DNA from: a virus
Virus record (IMG/VR): IMGVR_UViG_3300020442_000301
Coordinates: 1-23,501 of that record
Strand: one strand, 5' to 3'
Length of the DNA: 23,501 nucleotides
Positions 6,359 to 14,851 of the stretch are shown here, one piece after another (the first letter of the stretch is position 1; every line of letters starts with the position of its first letter). The translations under genes were made by a program, and so were the position numbers. The notes under the pieces were generated by a model. The model was given only the letters and a program-made list of their open reading frames with translations, ran no database searches and had not been told where the DNA came from.

Positions 6359-6399
6359 AGGGTTCGTGCATGGTTTCCCCTCTTGAAAGTTCCAAAAAT

Positions 6400-6406
6400 C
6401 TAAATA
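6400..6406 (+). promoter_or_regulatory. Late promoter box (CTAAATA) for gp18
   Basis: CTAAATA stands 37 bases before the gp18 ATG in a short gap. It lies in a small inverted repeat, ATCTA at 6398-6402 with TAGAT at 6411-6415. The strong AAGGAG ribosome site follows at 6432-6437. Confidence 0.6.
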
Positions 6407-6443
6407 CCTATAGATCAAATTTGGTTTACTCAAGGAGAAAAAC

Positions 6444-8864
6444 ATGGCAAGTCAAGTCTCGCCTGGAATTGTTTTAAAAGAGCGTGACATTAGTAATGCT
6501 GTTGTTGTCGGTGCAAGCACTATTACTGCTGCACACGCATCAACTTTCCAAAAAGGACCTATTGGAAAGGTCGTGAATATCGCGTCACAAAAAGAATTAA
6601 TTTCAGTATTCGGTCAACCCACCGACTCCAACGCAGAAGATTTTTTCGTAGCATCTGAATTCCTCGGATACGGCGGTCGTCTCGCAGTTGTACGTGCTGC
6701 TACAGGTGTTAACAGTGCATCTGATGGTGGTGCTGCTGTCCTAGTCAAGAACGATGATGACTGGGAAGCAGGAAATGGAAATGGTAATCGCTACGTAGCA
6801 AGAACCGCAGGAACCTGGGGCAACTCCCTCAAGGTTGTCGCTGTTGACCGTGGTGCTGACCAGATCGTAACTCTAACCGCAGCACCTGCAGGTCTGTCTA
6901 TGGGAGATACGGTCACCTTCACTGGTGGTAAGAAAGCAGTTGTATACAACTGGAATTCCACATCTCTAGAAGCTGCACTGATCCTCGACGATCCTACCAG
7001 CAGACTAACACCTTCCGATAGCATCGATTCTCCTGATACTGGAGTTGTTTCTGGTGCTGGTACTATCGTTGGTGGTACTGGATATCAATCTGCAACTGCG
7101 GTTGCTGTTTCTGGTGGATCTGGCACAGGCGCTACAGTCAACATCACCGTAACAACTGGTGTTCCTCTCACCGTTTCTGGTGGTGCTGGCGGTACTGCTT
7201 ATGCAACTGCTACTGCACAAGGAACAACTGGTGGTACTGGTACTGGTTTAACCGTTGACATCGTTGCTTCTGCTGGTTCGGTTACATCGATTGCAATCGC
7301 TAACCCTGGAACTGGTTACACCGTAGGTGATGTTATCACCATTGCTGGTGGTGGATCTGACGCAACCTTCACTATCGCTACCGTTGAAGGTGCTGTTGGT
7401 GCAGTCGCAATTGCTGCTGGTGGTTCTGGATATGTTGTTGGCGAAATTCTCACCATCGGTGGTGGAAACGGCGATGCAACTTTTGAAGTTGCTGGTGTAT
7501 CTGACACCGCAATCACCATCTCTGCAGTCAAAGATTGGTACACCAATACCATCATTCCTGGCACTGGTCTTCCCCTTGGTGCTATCGGTCCTCGTCCTGG
7601 AACATCTGCATTTGCTGCAGAAAACGGCGTTGAATATGACGAAGTTCACTTCGCAGTCATCGATACCGATGGTGCAGTTAGTGGTTCTGCTAACACAATC
7701 CTTGAGAGAATCCTGTATGTCTCCAAGTTGAGTGACGGCAGAAGCTCCGAAGGCGCTGCTAACTTCTACAGAGACATCATTGCTGAACAGTCTTCGTTCT
7801 TCTTTAACGGAACTGCTCCTGCTGCTGGTTGGAATCCTTCCTCCGATGGGGTTGGTCAAGCACTAGATCTAGCAGGTTCTGGCATCACTGGCAAGATGCA
7901 ACTCGTAGGATTGAACGCTGTCGATCTTTCTGGTGGTGTAGATGATTACAACTACACTCCTGCAGAAATCGAGAACGCATTCGATGAGTTCGCTGACACA
8001 GAACTAGTTCCTAACCTGAACTTTGTTCTCATGGGCGGATCACTCGCTACAGAACTCGACACCAAAGCAAAGGCAAACAAAGTTATTGCAATTGCTGCTG
8101 GTAGAAAAGACTGTATCGCTTTCGTTTCTCCTCACAAAACAAACCAAGTTGGAACCAATGGTTCTCTAACCACCCAACAGCAAAGAGAGAATACTCTCAA
8201 CTTCTTTAACGGCATGACTTCCACGTCCTATGCTGTTTTCGATAGCGGTTACAAGTATTTCTATGACCGCTTCAACGATAAGTATCGCTACATCCCTTGC
8301 AACGGAGACATTGCTGGTCTCTGCGTTAACACATCGACTCTCCTCGATGACTGGTATTCCCCTGCTGGTCTGAACAGAGGTTCGCTACGTAACGCTATCA
8401 AACTAGCATACAATCCTAGCAAAGCAGATAGAGACGAACTCTACCAGAACAGAATCAACCCTGTTGTTGTATTCCCTGGCAGTGGCGTCACTCTGTTTGG
8501 CGACAAGACTGCACTCGCATCTCCTTCCTCCTTCGATCGTATCAACGTTCGTCGCCTCTTCCTCAATGTTGAGAGAAGAATTGGTGGACTTGCCAAGGCA
8601 GTGCTATTTGAACAAAACGACGCGACAACCCGCGCTTCCTTCCTCACGGCAGCAACTAGCTACCTTGCTGAAGTCCAAGCACGTCGTGGCGTAACTGATT
8701 TCCTTGTGGTATGTGATGAATCAAACAACACCCCCGACGTTGTTGACCGTAACGAGTTTGTTGCAGAACTATTCATGAAACCAACCCGTTCCATCAACTA
8801 CATCACCGTAACGTTTACTGCAACGAAGACTGGGGTTTCGTTCGCTGAAGTAATCGGTAACTGA
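6444..8864 (+). CDS. 18: Contractile tail sheath protein (T4 gp18-like)
   Basis: Forms the contractile sheath around the tail tube. The 806-residue product is much longer than T4 gp18 (659). The N-terminus SPGIVLKERDISNAVVVGAS and the C-terminal domain (RRLFLNVERRIGGLAKAVLF, then a strand-rich end with SINYITVTFTATKTGVSF) are typical of myophage sheaths. The central surface region (about residues 199-352) is an insertion of glycine-rich repeats with GTGYTVGDVITIAGGGSDAT and GSGYVVGEILTIGGG. A strong ribosome site AAGGAG precedes the ATG by six bases, fitting a highly expressed structural protein. It is followed after 28 bases by the tube gene gp19. Confidence 0.95.
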   Translation: MASQVSPGIVLKERDISNAVVVGASTITAAHASTFQKGPIGKVVNIASQKELISVFGQPTDSNAEDFFVASEFLGYGGRLAVVRAATGVNSASDGGAAVLVKNDDDWEAGNGNGNRYVARTAGTWGNSLKVVAVDRGADQIVTLTAAPAGLSMGDTVTFTGGKKAVVYNWNSTSLEAALILDDPTSRLTPSDSIDSPDTGVVSGAGTIVGGTGYQSATAVAVSGGSGTGATVNITVTTGVPLTVSGGAGGTAYATATAQGTTGGTGTGLTVDIVASAGSVTSIAIANPGTGYTVGDVITIAGGGSDATFTIATVEGAVGAVAIAAGGSGYVVGEILTIGGGNGDATFEVAGVSDTAITISAVKDWYTNTIIPGTGLPLGAIGPRPGTSAFAAENGVEYDEVHFAVIDTDGAVSGSANTILERILYVSKLSDGRSSEGAANFYRDIIAEQSSFFFNGTAPAAGWNPSSDGVGQALDLAGSGITGKMQLVGLNAVDLSGGVDDYNYTPAEIENAFDEFADTELVPNLNFVLMGGSLATELDTKAKANKVIAIAAGRKDCIAFVSPHKTNQVGTNGSLTTQQQRENTLNFFNGMTSTSYAVFDSGYKYFYDRFNDKYRYIPCNGDIAGLCVNTSTLLDDWYSPAGLNRGSLRNAIKLAYNPSKADRDELYQNRINPVVVFPGSGVTLFGDKTALASPSSFDRINVRRLFLNVERRIGGLAKAVLFEQNDATTRASFLTAATSYLAEVQARRGVTDFLVVCDESNNTPDVVDRNEFVAELFMKPTRSINYITVTFTATKTGVSFAEVIGN
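7038..7499 (+). repeat. Glycine-rich repeat insertion within gp18
   Basis: Codes for about 154 residues holding three imperfect copies of a unit centred on GTGY/GSGY followed by a valine/isoleucine-rich strand, GG(G/S)G, an (S/G)DAT or GAT turn, and another strand. Copies begin near residues 211, 290 and 328. The DNA is GGT/GGC/GCT-rich and locally repetitive but not a perfect tandem repeat. Predicted to form beta-rich exposed loops. Confidence 0.7.
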
Positions 8865-8892
8865 TAACCCAAAAAAGGAAAGGTAAACACAA

Positions 8893-9495
8893 ATGGCAAA
8901 CATCTCAAGTTTCTTAAGTAAAATTGGTGAAGGCGTCAAGCCTAATATGTTCAGTGTCGAGATCCCGTTCCCAGCGGGACTCGATAACGAACCAACTGCA
9001 AACAGCGAAGATCAGAAACTGGTCAACCTTCTCTGCAAATCCACTGCACTCCCAGCATCTAACCTGGGAGTCATTGAGGTTCCTTTCAGAGGAAGAACTG
9101 TCAAGATCGCTGGTGATCGTACATTCGACACCTGGTCTGCAACGTTCTTCAACGATAAGGACATGAAGGTTCGTGGTTTCTTCGAGCAATGGTTGGAATC
9201 CATGAACACCCACGAGGCAAACAATGCTCCATTGTTCCAGCCTAGTGCATCTGATGGATACATGCAGAACATGAAGGTCCACCAACTCCGTAAGGATGAC
9301 AAGGGACCTGATGCACCAAGCAAACTACGTTCTTATGAACTGTACTTTGCTTTCCCAACCAGCATCTCCCAGATCGATCTTGCTTATGACAGCAACGATC
9401 AGATCGAAGAGTTCACAGTTGAGTTCCAGTATTCTTACTGGAAGGCACTCAAGGGTGGTACAACTGGTTCTTCCCAGATCGAGATCAAGAAGTGA
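8893..9495 (+). CDS. 19: Tail tube protein (T4 gp19-like)
   Basis: Stacks in hexameric rings to make the inner tail tube. The 200-residue product (T4 gp19 has 163) shows the expected order: an N-terminal KPNMFSVEIPFP strand, LLCKSTALPASNLGVIEVPF, then FRGRTVKIAGDRTFDTWSAT, which matches the T4 tube segment GDRTFDDW closely. It ends with a strand IEEFTVEFQYSYWK, like the T4 end. A purine-rich ribosome site (AAAAAAGGAAAGG) precedes the ATG. It follows the sheath gene directly and probably shares its transcript. Confidence 0.95.
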   Translation: MANISSFLSKIGEGVKPNMFSVEIPFPAGLDNEPTANSEDQKLVNLLCKSTALPASNLGVIEVPFRGRTVKIAGDRTFDTWSATFFNDKDMKVRGFFEQWLESMNTHEANNAPLFQPSASDGYMQNMKVHQLRKDDKGPDAPSKLRSYELYFAFPTSISQIDLAYDSNDQIEEFTVEFQYSYWKALKGGTTGSSQIEIKK

Positions 9496-9503
9496 TCTTT
9501 CTG

Positions 9504-9526
9504 ACCTGATAAATAGTTCATCAGGT
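9504..9526 (+). repeat. Perfect 7-bp inverted repeat enclosing a late box
   Basis: ACCTGAT at 9504-9510 and ATCAGGT at 9520-9526 form a perfect stem with a 9-base loop. The GATAAATA late box runs from the left arm into the loop. There is no T-run, so it is not a classic terminator. Confidence 0.55.
9508..9515 (+). promoter_or_regulatory. Late promoter box (GATAAATA) for gp20
   Basis: GATAAATA resembles the T4 late core TATAAATA and stands 31 bases before the gp20 ATG, in the only gap between gp19 and gp20. Confidence 0.6.
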
Positions 9527-9546
9527 AATTTAGAGATCAATAGATC

Positions 9547-11244
9547 ATGAGTCAACTGTTTGGTTTTTTAATCAAAGATGGCGGGGGGAGCAAGGGTCAA
9601 TCTCCTGTTCCCCCTAATAGTGATGACAGCGTAGCCACCGTAGCAGGTGGCTATTTTGGTACTTACGTAGATGTAGAAGGCGTCTCGAAAAACGAGTACG
9701 AACTACTTAAGCGATATAGAGACATGTCGCTACACCCAGAAGTAGACACTGCCATTGATGAAATTGTAAATGAGTTTGTTGTCAGCGATGCAGATGATGC
9801 ACCCGTTGAGATCGAACTATCAAATCTTCAGATGGGTGCTGGAGTAAAGAAAAAGATTAGAGATGAGTTCGACCACATCTTAAAGATGTTGAACTTCGAC
9901 AAGAACGCTCATCAGATCATTCGTAATTGGTATGTGGATGGTAGGGTATATTACCACAAGGTCATTGATCTTGAAAACCCAAAGGCAGGTATTCTAGAAC
10001 TACGAAACATTGACGCGCTCAAGATTCGTAAGGTTCGTCAGAAAGTTAGTGACCCAAGAATTGCAGCAGATCCACAAGCAGTCAAAGGCACTGCACTGCA
10101 GTATGACTGGGGTGATTACATAGAGTATTACATCTACCAACCAAAAGGTTTTGGTGGTTCGATGACAATGCCACACAACAGTCCATCAGACTTCTCAACT
10201 AATAACGGAATCAAGATTGCATCTGATTCAATCGCAACAGTCAACTCTGGCGTGATGGATCTGAACAAGAAGTACAGTCTGTCCTTCTTACACAAAGCAA
10301 TCAAGTCTCTCAATCAACTTCGTATGATTGAAGACTCTCTGGTTATCTACCGTTTGTCCAGAGCACCAGAACGTAGAATTTTTTACATCGATGTTGGTAA
10401 TCTTCCTAAAGTCAAGGCGGAACAATACCTCCGTGATGTTATGGCACGTTATCGTAATAAGTTGGTTTACGATGCTTCGACGGGAGAGATCAGAGATGAT
10501 AAAAAACACATGAGTATGCTGGAAGACTTCTGGTTACCTCGCCGCGAAGGTGGTAGAGGCACAGAAATCTCCACACTACCTGGTGGTCAGAACCTAGGTG
10601 AACTCAAGGACGTTGAGTATTTTAAAAAGAAACTCTACAACTCCCTGAACCTGCCACCTTCTCGTCTCACTGACGATAACAAAGCATTCAACCTAGGTAA
10701 GTCTACAGAGATCCTACGCGACGAACTGAAGTTTAGTAAGTTCATCGGTCGTCTCCGCAAGCGTTTCTCTCGTTTGTTCCACGACATTCTCAAGACTCAA
10801 CTCATCCTTAAGGGTGTCATCGCTCCTGAAGATTGGGATGACATGGAAGAGCATATCCAATATGACTTCCTGTTTGACAATCACTTCAATGAACTGAAGC
10901 AACAGGAGATGATGATGCAGCGCGTCACTCTCGTTACCCAGATGGATCCTTTTGTTGGCAAGTATTTCTCTACCGAGTATATCCGTCGTCAGGTTCTCAT
11001 GCAGACCGAGAAGGAGTACAAGGAAATTGACAAGCAGATGCGTGGCGACATTGATAGCGGCATGGCACTCGATCCAGTCGATGTCAATTCTCTAGAGATG
11101 ATGAACCAGCAGAACGCTGCCTACGCTCCAGAAATTGCAGCGCAACAAGCAGACGATGCTGGCGAAAGAGAACTAGAGAAGGCAAAGGAAATGGAGAAGT
11201 TGAAACCTGCTCCCGCGCCTGCAAAACCTAAAGCTGATAAATAA
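9547..11244 (+). CDS. 20: Portal vertex protein (T4 gp20-like)
   Basis: Forms the dodecameric portal ring that starts head assembly and through which gp17 packages DNA. The 565-residue product is close to T4 gp20 (524). It shows the T4-type portal layout: EYELLKRYRDMSLHPEVDTA near residue 50, AIDEIVNEFVV after it, the core region SLVIYRLSRAPERRIFYIDV, and GGRGTEISTLPGGQNLGELK. The DVEYFKKKLYNSLNLPPSRL clip/wing segment and a long C-terminal helical region follow. The extreme C-terminus is a Glu/Lys- and Ala/Pro-rich tail (KLKPAPAPAKPKADK). The end of the gene overlaps the late box for the next gene. Confidence 0.96.
   Translation: MSQLFGFLIKDGGGSKGQSPVPPNSDDSVATVAGGYFGTYVDVEGVSKNEYELLKRYRDMSLHPEVDTAIDEIVNEFVVSDADDAPVEIELSNLQMGAGVKKKIRDEFDHILKMLNFDKNAHQIIRNWYVDGRVYYHKVIDLENPKAGILELRNIDALKIRKVRQKVSDPRIAADPQAVKGTALQYDWGDYIEYYIYQPKGFGGSMTMPHNSPSDFSTNNGIKIASDSIATVNSGVMDLNKKYSLSFLHKAIKSLNQLRMIEDSLVIYRLSRAPERRIFYIDVGNLPKVKAEQYLRDVMARYRNKLVYDASTGEIRDDKKHMSMLEDFWLPRREGGRGTEISTLPGGQNLGELKDVEYFKKKLYNSLNLPPSRLTDDNKAFNLGKSTEILRDELKFSKFIGRLRKRFSRLFHDILKTQLILKGVIAPEDWDDMEEHIQYDFLFDNHFNELKQQEMMMQRVTLVTQMDPFVGKYFSTEYIRRQVLMQTEKEYKEIDKQMRGDIDSGMALDPVDVNSLEMMNQQNAAYAPEIAAQQADDAGERELEKAKEMEKLKPAPAPAKPKADK
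11236..11243 (+). promoter_or_regulatory. Late promoter box (GATAAATA) upstream of the gp67-like gene
   Basis: GATAAATA overlaps the last codons of gp20 and lies 22 bases before the next ATG. The overlap with coding sequence (Asp-Lys-stop) means it could be chance, but position and match are right for a late promoter serving the gp67-like gene and gp21. Confidence 0.5.
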
Positions 11245-11265
11245 AATATACCCACTACTTAAGTC

Positions 11266-11451
11266 ATGGATACACCATTAGAATCTGAACTAGTTGATAT
11301 TGTGGATTTGATTGCTGATAAGAAGCGCGGCGAAGCGTTAGATAAAATCAACGATTATCTATACGGCAAGGCACAAGACGTTATCGATCAGTACAAACAA
11401 ACAGTAGCGTCTAGCTACTTTGATGAACCTACAGATACTCCAGAAGAATGA
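11266..11451 (+). CDS. Small prohead core protein candidate (gp67/68 position)
   Basis: A 61-residue acidic, helical protein (MDTPLESELVDIVDLIADKK, then GEALDKINDYLYGKAQDVID). It lies between the portal and the protease, where T4 carries the small prohead core genes 67 and 68. The composition (acidic, no cysteine, no membrane segment) suits a scaffold-core component that is degraded by gp21. Sequence similarity to T4 gp67 is not obvious to me, so the name rests on position. Its TGA overlaps the gp21 ATG as ATGA. Confidence 0.65.
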   Translation: MDTPLESELVDIVDLIADKKRGEALDKINDYLYGKAQDVIDQYKQTVASSYFDEPTDTPEE

Positions 11452-12092
11452 AACTCATTACAGAAAACATTGAGGAGGTCAAACTTTTGACCGAAGAAAA
11501 AGACGGTCAGAAGCACCTCTACATTGAGGGTGTATTCCTCCAGTCGGAAGTAAGAAACCGCAACGGAAGAGTCTATCCATTTTCTGTTCTGGAGAAAGAA
11601 GTAGGTCGTTATAACGAAGAGTACGTAACCAAAGGTCGTGCTCTAGGAGAACTCGGTCACCCCGATGGTCCTACTGTAAACCTTGATCGTGTATCCCACA
11701 GGATCACATCACTCAAGGCAGAGGGCAATAACTTCGTAGGTAAGGCACGAATTCTTGACACACCAATGGGCAACATTGCCAAATCTCTCCTTGGCGAGGG
11801 TGTGAAACTTGGTGTTTCTTCTCGCGGCATGGGTAGCATTGATAAGCGTGAAGACGCTAATTATGTTATGGATGACTTTATGCTCGCGACTGCTGCTGAT
11901 ATCGTAGCAGATCCTTCTGCCCCTGATGCATTTGTAAACGGCATCATGGAAGGCAAGGAATGGGTATGGGATAACGGACTCCTAAAGGAGAAAACCGTGT
12001 CTAAATACCAGGGATACATTAGTGAATCATCCAAGAGAGATCTGGAAGCGAGGACCCTACAGGTCTTTGAACACTTCCTGTCAAATCTCTAA
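11448..12092 (+). CDS. 21: Prohead core protease (T4 gp21-like)
   Basis: Serine protease that removes the scaffold and trims the capsid protein during head maturation. The 214-residue product (T4 gp21: 212) has the catalytic His in GELGHPDGPTVNLDRVSHRI (H71) and the catalytic Ser in KLGVSSRGMGS (S124 or S125), as in the herpesvirus/T4 assemblin-like U9 protease group. The N-terminus VFLQSEVRNRNGRVYP is a typical signature of the phage family. It overlaps the preceding core gene by four bases and is followed by gp22, its main substrate. Confidence 0.95.
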   Translation: MKLITENIEEVKLLTEEKDGQKHLYIEGVFLQSEVRNRNGRVYPFSVLEKEVGRYNEEYVTKGRALGELGHPDGPTVNLDRVSHRITSLKAEGNNFVGKARILDTPMGNIAKSLLGEGVKLGVSSRGMGSIDKREDANYVMDDFMLATAADIVADPSAPDAFVNGIMEGKEWVWDNGLLKEKTVSKYQGYISESSKRDLEARTLQVFEHFLSNL

Positions 12093-12095
12093 TTT

Positions 12096-12103
12096 AATAA
12101 ATA
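12096..12103 (+). promoter_or_regulatory. Late promoter box (AATAAATA) for gp22
   Basis: AATAAATA lies just after the gp21 stop, 38 bases before the gp22 ATG, in a 49-base AT-rich gap. The ribosome site AAGGGG at 12130-12135 follows. Confidence 0.55.
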
Positions 12104-12141
12104 ATCATAGAAATAGCTTATAGAAATTCAAGGGGAAACTC

Positions 12142-13320
12142 ATGTCAGATATGTTAAAGGAAAAATTTGAGGAGTTTGTAACTGAATCAGGTCTAGTTGT
12201 TGAAGCTGGCGATCCAATGCCAACAGTATCTGCAGCAGTTATTCCTGGTGGTGGCGGTTATGAAGCGTCTAGTCAGTCCAAGACCGAAGTCAACTCCAAG
12301 GCAGGAGCTGGTGAAGGCAAAGGAACTGTAGGCACTGACGCTGTTAACGGTTATGGAGCTCAACAGTCAGTCACCGACAATGGTGGTCCACGCCCAGACG
12401 GAAACGACGAAGGCGAAGACAACCCTGGTGCTAAAGCAGCTGCCCCTGTTGGCGCTAAAGGCGCACAGAGTGATGGCACTGCACAGACTGCTAACATCAA
12501 CGATCCTGGTGATCAGGGCAAGACTCAAACTGTTGGTGCTGACGCAGCATATGCTACCAGCACTGGTCCTGATGTAACATATCCCATCAAGCCTTCCTTT
12601 GAATCCCTTGATATGAGTGCAGATGTTGCAGCACTCACCGAAGGAACAGAACTCTCTGAAGAGTTCAAAGAAAAAGCAACAACAATTTTTGAAGCAGCAG
12701 TCAAATCCAAACTGTCCGAAGAGTGGAAGAAACTCGAAGAGCAGTTTGAGACTCGCATCTCCGAGCAAGTCGCATCTGTTAAGAGCGAACTCGCAGAAGA
12801 GGTTGGCGGTACTATCAAGTACGCTATTCAAGCATGGTTAGAAGAGAACCAAGTATCCATCGATCGTGGTATTCGTAACGAAATTACCGAAGACTTCATC
12901 GCTGGACTCAAGAATCTCTTCCAAGAGCATTATATTAATATCCCCGATGACAAAGTTGATGTCGTCGAAGGATTGTCTGAAGATATTCGTAAGATGGAAG
13001 ACAGCCTCAACGAACAGATTGAGCGCAACGTGAAACTTCAAAGTCGTCTAGATGAGACTGCAAAAACTGTAATTCTGAACGTTGTTTCGGAAGGATTGGC
13101 AGATACTCAAAAGGACAAGCTGGCATCTCTAGCAGAAGGCGTAGAGTTTGAGTCCGAAGAAAAGTTTACAGAGAAGGTTAAGACCCTCCGTGAATCGTAC
13201 TTCCCAGCAAACCCTGCTTCCCCTGCTGTAGAAGCTACTGATGAAGCACCAGTCGAAGGCGAAGAAGTATCCCCAGCAATGGCGGCATACCTCAACGCTA
13301 TTAATCGCTGGAACTCCTGA
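12142..13320 (+). CDS. 22: Prohead scaffold core protein (T4 gp22-like)
   Basis: Major internal scaffold on which the capsid shell assembles; later cut to peptides by gp21. The 392-residue product is longer than T4 gp22 (269). Residues about 30-140 are low-complexity, rich in Gly, Ala, Asn and Asp (for example VTDNGGPRPDGNDEGEDNPG). Residues about 160-350 are highly charged and predicted to form long helices or coiled coils (KSKLSEEWKKLEEQFETRIS, IRKMEDSLNEQIERNVKLQS). The end is acidic with EAPVEGEEVSPAMAAYLNAI. Identification rests on composition plus the gp21-gp22-gp23 order. Several LxE-type sites that gp21 could cut are present. Confidence 0.9.
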   Translation: MSDMLKEKFEEFVTESGLVVEAGDPMPTVSAAVIPGGGGYEASSQSKTEVNSKAGAGEGKGTVGTDAVNGYGAQQSVTDNGGPRPDGNDEGEDNPGAKAAAPVGAKGAQSDGTAQTANINDPGDQGKTQTVGADAAYATSTGPDVTYPIKPSFESLDMSADVAALTEGTELSEEFKEKATTIFEAAVKSKLSEEWKKLEEQFETRISEQVASVKSELAEEVGGTIKYAIQAWLEENQVSIDRGIRNEITEDFIAGLKNLFQEHYINIPDDKVDVVEGLSEDIRKMEDSLNEQIERNVKLQSRLDETAKTVILNVVSEGLADTQKDKLASLAEGVEFESEEKFTEKVKTLRESYFPANPASPAVEATDEAPVEGEEVSPAMAAYLNAINRWNS

Positions 13321-13356
13321 TAATATTACATAAATTTTCCTTACCCTACAAAGCTA

Positions 13357-14763
13357 ATGTTTAACGCAGAAAAGCTTCAGGAAAAGTGGGCACCTGTTCT
13401 TGGTCACGAAGGCTCCTCGCCTATCGGTGATCGTTACAAGAAGGCTGTCACCTCTGTCCTCCTGGAGAACCAAGAAAGATTCATGCGCGAAGAGCGCGGC
13501 ATGCTAAACGAAGTTGCAGTTAACAGCCTCGGCGCTGGTACTGTTTCTCCTGCTGGTAGCGCACTCGGCAATTCTAACACTGCAGGTCTTGCAGGTTTCG
13601 ACCCTGTACTGATCTCCCTCGTTCGTCGTGCAATGCCTAACCTGATGGCATACGACGTTTGTGGCGTTCAACCAATGTCTGGTCCTACTGGACTCATCTT
13701 CGCAATGCGTTCCCGCTACGAGAACCAAGGCGGCGAAGAGGCACTGTTCAACGAGCCCGACACTGGATTCTCTGCAGCACACGACGCATCACAGGGTGAC
13801 TACACCCCACGTACTGGCGCTGGTGTTGGTGGCGATTCCGAAGGCAACAACCCTGCTCTCCTCAACGATTCCTCTGCTGGCACCTATGAGGTTGCTAGAG
13901 GCATGTCTCGCGAAAACCTGGAGAAAATGGGCGAAGCTTCCCGTCTCTTCCGTGAGATGTCCTTCAGCATTGAGAAGACCTCTGTTACTGCAAAGTCCAG
14001 AGCACTCAAAGCAGAGTACACCCTGGAACTGGCACAAGACCTCAAGGCGATCCACGGTCTAGATGCAGAGCAAGAGCTCGCTAACATCCTGTCTAGCGAA
14101 GTTCTCGCAGAAATCAACCGTGAAGTCGTTCGTACCGTCTACACCGTTGCAAAGAAAGGTGCTCAAAACAACGTTGCTAACGCTGGCATCTTCGACCTCG
14201 ACGTTGACTCCAACGGCAGATGGTCTGTTGAGAAATTCAAAGGACTTCTCTTCCAAATCGAGCGTGATGCTAACGCAATCGCACAAGAGACTCGTAGAGG
14301 AAAGGGCAACTTCCTGATCTGTTCTGCTGATGTTGCTTCGGCACTGGCAATGGCAGGAGTTCTCGACTACAGCAGCGGTCTAACTGGCGCTGGTGGTCCT
14401 TCCATCGGTCAGGTTGATGACACTGGTAACCTCTCCGTAGGTACTATCAACGGTCGCATCAAGGTCTACGTTGATCCTTATGCAGCGAACCTCTCCGATA
14501 AGCACTACTATGTTATCGGTTATAAGGGTACTTCCCCTTATGATGCAGGTCTCTTCTACTGCCCATATGTACCTCTCCAGATGGTACGTTCTATCGATCC
14601 TGATACCTTCCAACCAAAGATTGGTTTCAAGACTCGTTACGGCATGGTCAGCAACCCATTCGTCACCACCAACGGTGCATACAACGGCACCCCCGATGGC
14701 GAATCCCTCACCGCAAATGCAAACATGTACTACAGAAGAGTACAAGTTACCAACCTCATGTGA
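13357..14763 (+). CDS. 23: Major capsid protein (T4 gp23-like)
   Basis: Forms the hexamers of the head shell, with the HK97-like fold. The 468-residue product (T4 gp23: 521) contains the conserved stretches FDPVLISLVRRAMPNLMAYD, VCGVQPMSGPTGLIFAMRSR, the region EMSFSIEKTSVTAKSRALKA-EYTLELAQDLKAIHGLD, and FYCPYVPLQMVRSIDPDTFQ-PKIGFKTRYGMVSNPF near the end. These are classic gp23 signatures. LNE at residues 50-52 fits an LxE cleavage site for gp21 and would release an N-terminal propeptide; this is inference. No good late box or Shine-Dalgarno sequence is seen right before it, so it may depend largely on the gp22 promoter. Confidence 0.98.
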   Translation: MFNAEKLQEKWAPVLGHEGSSPIGDRYKKAVTSVLLENQERFMREERGMLNEVAVNSLGAGTVSPAGSALGNSNTAGLAGFDPVLISLVRRAMPNLMAYDVCGVQPMSGPTGLIFAMRSRYENQGGEEALFNEPDTGFSAAHDASQGDYTPRTGAGVGGDSEGNNPALLNDSSAGTYEVARGMSRENLEKMGEASRLFREMSFSIEKTSVTAKSRALKAEYTLELAQDLKAIHGLDAEQELANILSSEVLAEINREVVRTVYTVAKKGAQNNVANAGIFDLDVDSNGRWSVEKFKGLLFQIERDANAIAQETRRGKGNFLICSADVASALAMAGVLDYSSGLTGAGGPSIGQVDDTGNLSVGTINGRIKVYVDPYAANLSDKHYYVIGYKGTSPYDAGLFYCPYVPLQMVRSIDPDTFQPKIGFKTRYGMVSNPFVTTNGAYNGTPDGESLTANANMYYRRVQVTNLM

Positions 14764-14782
14764 TTCATCACCAGGTTTACAG

Positions 14783-14808
14783 AGCGTCCCTTCGGGGGCG
14801 CTTTTTTT
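14783..14808 (+). terminator. Rho-independent terminator after gp23
   Basis: AGCGTCCC (14783-14790), loop TTCG, GGGGCGCT (14795-14802) and a run of T to 14808. The 8-bp GC-rich stem has one G-U pair and a stable UUCG tetraloop. It closes the head-gene block. Confidence 0.92.
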
Positions 14809-14817
14809 ATGCTTTTA

Positions 14818-14825
14818 GATAAATA
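14818..14825 (+). promoter_or_regulatory. Late promoter box (GATAAATA) after the gp23 terminator
   Basis: GATAAATA lies ten bases after the terminator T-run and 34 bases before the next ATG, so transcription is likely restarted here for the membrane protein gene. Confidence 0.6.
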
Positions 14826-14851
14826 AGGATGAGAATTTACTATGGGTCATT

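Noticed and set aside
7038-7499. Repetitive DNA in gp18 as a CRISPR or transposon feature
   Set aside because: Repeats are imperfect, in frame and keep a protein pattern; there are no unique spacers or terminal repeats.
7248-7859. Reverse-strand reading frame of 203 codons in gp18
   Set aside because: It results from the repetitive GGT/ACC codon bias of the sheath repeats; the Ser/Thr/Asn-rich product looks like noise.
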